Shown piece after piece: positions 60,114-64,000 of a stretch of 64,000 nt of DNA (position 1 is the first letter of the stretch; every line of letters starts with the position of its first letter). The DNA is from Anaerolineales bacterium. Lineage in GTDB: Bacteria; Chloroflexota; Anaerolineae; Anaerolineales; Villigracilaceae. Location of the stretch: contig CP129481.1 in assembly GCA_030583905.1 (NCBI GenBank), positions 62,001 to 126,000 of the forward strand. The letters run 5' to 3'. The notes below the pieces were generated by a model, which saw only the letters and a program-made list of their open reading frames with translations, did no database searches and was not told the origin of the DNA. A program made the position numbers and the translations under genes.

Positions 60114-61865
60114 TCACTCCAAAAAGCTGCAGTCCAGGGAGTAGATACGGACATTTCCAACGCTCAGTTGATGAAGTCCGCCGGCTTCGATAAGATTGTA
60201 TTCATCGAAACTGTTGTCAAGATCGTCCAGATAGAAAAAGGTGACACGCTCCTGGCATAATCTCCAATGTGCTCCGATAAAATCCTCGTCGGTGTCTATT
60301 TTCCGAGTTGGGATGCCCGTAAAGTGTTCGATCCACGCCCCTCCGTCCGCCGGCAGCAAGTTGCCGGGCTCCCCGGTGGCGGCAATACCCACCAGGGTGT
60401 TGTCTGGAATGTTGTTATTCATCCAGATGTAGGTGAACAGATCATCGTCTTTCACGAAAATGCAGCATGGAGATGGAAGGTGGCTTTGAACCAGGATGGC
60501 ATATGCGATGCCGGCGGCGACGATGCACCTGGAAGCCCGGGCAAACCAGATCCCTGCATTGTTCCCGGCGATCCATTTGATGCCCGCGACAATTCCCATG
60601 CCAACCAGGATCGAGACGGGTTGATAGAGGAAGATGGATATATACGGGCGGTCCAGCGCGGCTCCAAATCTTTCAGGCAGCAGGTGGCCTCCCAAAAAAA
60701 ACGACAAAAAGCCGGTAACCAGAAAAAAGAACACGATCAGGACGGCGGTCAAGGTCTTGTCGACGAAGAGCACAAAAGCGATTACGGCAAATAGTACTCC
60801 CGCAACCACAGGATGAATTTCCAGCACCATCAATAACATTAGGAAGAGCATGAGAAGGACAGTTAACAGTACGACTGCTGTTATGAAATTCTCATTGTGC
60901 CTGATATCAACTTTGAACAAGCTCAACAAGGTTTCCGATCTCAGGCACACAAAATAAACCAATACCAGCAACAGGAGAATAACAGGACTCCGGCTGTGCA
61001 GAAGAAAGGTGGCTAGGGCCGCCATGCCCAGAACCGCCCAAAATCGCCAAGGCGGACGGGGATGGTTCAGGATGATCAGGAGAAATGCAAGCACAAAGGC
61101 AATGCCGATCATGCTGGCCAGGGCGGGGTATTTCCCCCAATTGCTGGCATGGGAGGGGGTGGGCAGGAAGAAGGCCGCGGTTGACATGGCGATCCATGCC
61201 GCATGTTTGTTCTTGGAGATGATGGTGGCGAGCGGATACAGGGAAAGTACACACAATGCCTGGAGATACTGACCCAGAATTAATATCCCCTGCACGGGGT
61301 CCGTTTCCGTGATCCCGCTCAGCCATGCCACCACGGCGTGGAAGCCGAAGTGGTAATAATTCTCAATTGTCATGTTGAGTTTAAAAAAAGCCTCAGGCGG
61401 CTTTTCAGGCGACATGAAATCCAGCACGATCTGCAGGTGGGTCAGGGAGTCCGCGTAGGATGGAACGATCAGGCCTTGAATGTATATCAATCGCAGAAGG
61501 AAAACAAAAAAAATGAACAGCACAAGTGCCGGCGGGGTTTTCGCCAGAAGGTAAAAGAACCTGTCCCTCTTCCAGAGCAGGATGATCCCTCCAAGGACCA
61601 GCCCCGCGATCTTCATTTGCGGATCGGGTTTGATGCCTACGCTGATAGCGGCGAGCCCCAGCAGGGAGAAACCCAGGATGCCACCCAGAAAACAAAGGAC
61701 GGGCAGAACATCATCACCAATCGCCGCTTCCTCCAAAAGCCAGGCGATCAATGTGGCAAATAGAAGTTGATAGAAAATCAGCCACAGCATCAATTCCCAG
61801 GATTGGGCAATGGTCAGGAGGGCGGTTTGAATAAATTGGAGGTTCTGTCCGGCTGTTCCCAGCAT
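60114..61865 (-). CDS. Polytopic membrane protein (GT-C-like, DUF6541-type)
   Basis: 583 residues with about 12-13 hydrophobic helices (LMLWLIFYQLLFATLIAWLL, LIFFVFLLRLIYIQGLIVPS-like) and a soluble C-terminal ~100 residues (FTYIWMNNNIPDNTLVGIAA). The large first loop carries PSYADSLTHLQIVLDFM and MTIENYYHFGFHAVVAWLS. The layout resembles GT-C glycosyltransferases or O-antigen-type enzymes, but no catalytic motif is certain. It starts three bases after the kinase stop, so the two are co-transcribed and the kinase may regulate it. Confidence 0.65.
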   Translation of the reverse strand: MLGTAGQNLQFIQTALLTIAQSWELMLWLIFYQLLFATLIAWLLEEAAIGDDVLPVLCFLGGILGFSLLGLAAISVGIKPDPQMKIAGLVLGGIILLWKRDRFFYLLAKTPPALVLFIFFVFLLRLIYIQGLIVPSYADSLTHLQIVLDFMSPEKPPEAFFKLNMTIENYYHFGFHAVVAWLSGITETDPVQGILILGQYLQALCVLSLYPLATIISKNKHAAWIAMSTAAFFLPTPSHASNWGKYPALASMIGIAFVLAFLLIILNHPRPPWRFWAVLGMAALATFLLHSRSPVILLLLVLVYFVCLRSETLLSLFKVDIRHNENFITAVVLLTVLLMLFLMLLMVLEIHPVVAGVLFAVIAFVLFVDKTLTAVLIVFFFLVTGFLSFFLGGHLLPERFGAALDRPYISIFLYQPVSILVGMGIVAGIKWIAGNNAGIWFARASRCIVAAGIAYAILVQSHLPSPCCIFVKDDDLFTYIWMNNNIPDNTLVGIAATGEPGNLLPADGGAWIEHFTGIPTRKIDTDEDFIGAHWRLCQERVTFFYLDDLDNSFDEYNLIEAGGLHQLSVGNVRIYSLDCSFLE

Positions 61866-61868
61866 GTT

Positions 61869-63404
61869 CTACGGGTAGTTCCCTCCTCCGCCTTTTCTGG
61901 GAGTGGGCGAAGGCGGGATATATCTTGGTATGTTGAATTGACCGAATCCCAATCTTGTGCCATCCCGGGAAAAAAGGGTAAGTTCCTTGCTTCCGGAAGT
62001 GGCTGCGCCGTTACAGTACAGCCGGTCGGGGTATGCAGCCAGCACCTCGCATTTGAATCTTGTGCTCCCAACCATCAGATAAGGCAGGGCTGACTGATTC
62101 AGGTTCTTCTTGAAGATGAGTGAAATGATTAATGTGTTGTTGGGCTGCGGGTTTATGCTGTATACACACGCGTCCTCATCCGCGCCGGTGGTGCACGATT
62201 TCAGCGGGAAGTCGGCGGTCGAGGGCTGGGCGGCCGTCGGGTTGGAGATCGTTGTGGGTTTGTCGGTTGAGGTTGGTTTTTGTGAAGGCGGGGCTGTATT
62301 CCGTGGCGGGGTATTGGATGGCACGGAAACCACCGACTGACCAGGGCCGGTTACTTCCGGTTGTCCGAGTGGAAATAAATTCAAGGCCCATCCTGCTCCA
62401 AGACCGCCGAGACAAAGCAGTGCGATGACCAGGCCTCCCACAATGATTTTTTTGGACCAGGAGGGCGCCGGTTTGGGACTGACGTAGGAGGCTGTGACTG
62501 TTGCGGGATCCTGTCCGTACATCGAAAAGGTCGTGGTCGCGCCTGACGATGTGATCGTATTGCCGTTTGACCGGATCAGACTGTTAAACGCATCAATCAC
62601 ATCCTCCATGCTCTGGTAGCGCTGATCCGGATCCTTGGCTAGGACCTTCAACAGGAAACTTTCCACGCCTGGGGGGATGTTTTTGATGTAGCGGGTTGGG
62701 CGCGGCAGGGGCTCACTGGCATGTTTTACGAGGACGCCAACGGGTGTATCGGCATTGAACGGCCGGCGCCCCGTTACCATTTCGTAAAAAACGATCCCCA
62801 GGGCATAGATGTCCACGCGATGATCGAAGGTTGCTCCTGTGGCTTGTTCAGGAGACATGTATTCCGGGGTGCCGATCATAAAACCGGTCGAGGAAAGTTC
62901 CTGGGTGACCTCATCGCCCAGGATCTTGACGATCCCAAAGTCAGATAAAACCGGCTGGTCCGCCTGGTTAAATAAAATATTCGACGGTTTGACATCGCGG
63001 TGGATGATGTTGCGTTCATGGGCAAATCTTAATGCGTGTGCCACTGGCAGCAGGGTGTTCACCGCTTGTTGCCATGATACGGCTCCATTGGACAGGCGTT
63101 TTTTTAGAGTCCCCCCTGGCAGGTATTCCATGACAATGAACGGGCTGCCATTTGCTTTTCCAAAATCCAGCACCTTGATGATGTTGGGGTGTTCCAGCTG
63201 TGCGGCGGCCTTGGCTTCGCGTTCAAACCGCTTCAAGGTCTTGTCTGCCATCTCCGGCGTTATGCGGTCGGTGCGAATAATTTTTAATGCCACCTGCTTT
63301 TCAAGGCGGGTATCGTAGGCCTTGTACACAATCGCCATCCCGCCTTTTCCGGTTTGATCTCCAAGCTGATAACGTTCAAAAAATTGACCTTTTCTTGCTT
63401 CCAT
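61869..63404 (-). CDS. Transmembrane Ser/Thr protein kinase (PknB-type)
   Basis: 511 residues. The kinase domain fills residues 12-280: glycine loop GKGGMAIVYKAYD, VALKII (catalytic Lys ~40), HRDVKPSNILF (~136), DFGIVK, and the PEYMSPEQ segment after the activation loop. One membrane helix (IIVGGLVIALLCLGGLGAGW, ~320-340) follows, then a Pro/Ser/Thr-rich stalk and an extracellular ~110-residue domain of unknown type with Cys pairs. Typical envelope-sensing kinase of actinobacterial or chloroflexal style. The GGAGC site lies six bases before ATG 63404. It leads a two-gene operon with the membrane protein. Confidence 0.88.
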   Translation of the reverse strand: MEARKGQFFERYQLGDQTGKGGMAIVYKAYDTRLEKQVALKIIRTDRITPEMADKTLKRFEREAKAAAQLEHPNIIKVLDFGKANGSPFIVMEYLPGGTLKKRLSNGAVSWQQAVNTLLPVAHALRFAHERNIIHRDVKPSNILFNQADQPVLSDFGIVKILGDEVTQELSSTGFMIGTPEYMSPEQATGATFDHRVDIYALGIVFYEMVTGRRPFNADTPVGVLVKHASEPLPRPTRYIKNIPPGVESFLLKVLAKDPDQRYQSMEDVIDAFNSLIRSNGNTITSSGATTTFSMYGQDPATVTASYVSPKPAPSWSKKIIVGGLVIALLCLGGLGAGWALNLFPLGQPEVTGPGQSVVSVPSNTPPRNTAPPSQKPTSTDKPTTISNPTAAQPSTADFPLKSCTTGADEDACVYSINPQPNNTLIISLIFKKNLNQSALPYLMVGSTRFKCEVLAAYPDRLYCNGAATSGSKELTLFSRDGTRLGFGQFNIPRYIPPSPTPRKGGGGNYP

Positions 63405-63472
63405 GACTGCTCCAGTCTATGAATCGTGCGATCTCATTGTCATGTGCTCAAAGAACTTCCGGATCACCTTGC

Positions 63473-63628
63473 TCATTGGGCTGCGTCTTCGATCTCCGCA
63501 AGCGGCTTTGATAAAACCCTCTCCTGCAAGGCGTTCGCTTGCGCATTGGACACCATATTCACATCCTCTGTCATGTCCAGTTCCGGGGCTTGGTGGTGCT
63601 TCCATGATGGCCTGATAATCTTTTTCAT
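63473..63628 (-). CDS. Possible small protein (51 residues)
   Basis: ATG 63628 is preceded by AAGGTTGG. The product (MKKIIRPSWKHHQAPELDMT..., ending KPLAEIEDAAQ) is polar without a signal. The frame is real but short; a chance frame remains possible. It is upstream of the kinase gene in the same direction. Confidence 0.3.
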   Translation of the reverse strand: MKKIIRPSWKHHQAPELDMTEDVNMVSNAQANALQERVLSKPLAEIEDAAQ

Positions 63629-63926
63629 TTCCAACCTTCTGCCGGGAAGAGCATTTCCCACATTTTAACATTGAACTCCTTCGAATTCATAGTGGAGAAC
63701 ATTGCAGTACTGTTAGTCGTTGTTTTTAAGCGGTTTCCACGTTTCCGTGATGCGGCGTCGGCGCCCATGATTGTTGGGTCGGAACAATGCATTCCAGTGC
63801 ATGAAATGGATGTGACCGCATTCTGCCGATTGCGCTTCGCCGGGCTGTGCGGAAAGAGGGTGCTTGCATGGCGATTCACCGATGGAGTCTCCTGCACCGT
63901 TAACCGGTGACAGAATTGCCTTCGAT
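63629..63926. other. 298-bp gap without a supported gene
   Basis: Several frames up to 90 codons exist on both strands but none has a credible start signal or domain. Probably an intergenic region. Confidence 0.4.
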
Positions 63927-64000
63927 CATGTAATATCGCGCTTTTTCAAGGCGATTAGTGTGCCGCCAAAAAAGAACATGGTCAGGAGAAGCAACACCGT
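63927..64000 (-). CDS. C-terminal end of a membrane protein (partial, N-terminus beyond the window)
   Basis: Reading in from the right edge, an open frame ends at a TGA (63929-63927) with TVLLLLTMFFFGGTLIALKK-RDIT. A hydrophobic stretch followed by a short basic tail is typical of a single-pass anchor or sorting tail. Too little is visible to name a family. Confidence 0.4.

Noticed and set aside
63405..63926. Additional genes on either strand upstream of the kinase
   Set aside because: Frames are short and overlapping without credible start signals, apart from one weak 51-codon candidate that is listed.
1..64000. tRNA or rRNA genes
   Set aside because: I saw no cloverleaf-like sequence or rRNA segment on reading; a covariance search was not possible here.

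Overview
This window looks like part of a Chloroflexota (Anaerolineae-type) genome carrying a large integrated or plasmid-like element and a defence island. The lineage is an inference. It rests on Tad/type IV-like secretion ATPases, an orphan LuxC/LuxE pair, a DnaE2-type polymerase, a membrane Ser/Thr kinase, and many genes whose -10 box lies 6-8 bases before the start codon with no Shine-Dalgarno site (leaderless genes).

Left part (1-18.1 kb). Minus-strand secretion or conjugation ATPases occur in two blocks: VirD4-like and VirB4-like at 1-3.1 kb, then SAF-domain, CpaE-like and CpaF-like proteins at 13.3-18.1 kb. Between them lie a luxC-luxE pair, a DnaE2-type DNA polymerase, a winged-helix regulator with two palindromic operators, a calcineurin-like phosphoesterase, a tyrosine recombinase and a probable HTH/nucleotidyltransferase toxin-antitoxin pair.

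Middle part (18.3-37.8 kb, plus strand, GC-rich). A consensus promoter and a structured 0.4-kb leader precede a replication-type module: a CHC2/Toprim primase-like protein, SSB, a sliding clamp, RadC, two PIN-toxin/antitoxin pairs, a Fic protein, a YubB-like protein and many short proteins of unknown function. Most have their own Shine-Dalgarno site, and units are separated by strong hairpin terminators. The module ends in a 1805-residue methyltransferase-helicase interrupted by two inteins, one in Walker A and one in Walker B. The first intein carries a LAGLIDADG endonuclease. The second contains, in another reading frame and with its own ribosome site, a complete gene for a zinc-finger/Vsr-like (EDxHD) homing endonuclease. 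This nested gene is the most striking feature of the window.

Right-centre part (37.8-57.2 kb, minus strand, more AT-rich). This is a stacked defence island. A PLD-nuclease/SNF2 helicase is followed by an Eco57I-type adenine methylase, then an EACC1-like protein and a caspase-like protease, two small proteins, a ROCO (LRR-Roc-COR) GTPase with a C-terminal membrane anchor, and a 2165-residue Avs-like STAND NTPase with a Cap4-like nuclease domain and an overlapping partner gene. The last ~80 bp of the methylase gene recur twice further on, each time directly before a different accessory gene. This suggests that modules were added repeatedly at the 3' end of the methylase.

Right end (57.4-64 kb, minus strand). 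These genes look like ordinary chromosomal genes: an ADP-ribosylglycohydrolase, a thermonuclease/lamin-tail protein, a small membrane protein, a polytopic membrane protein coupled to a Ser/Thr kinase, and the C-terminal tail of a membrane protein running off the end.
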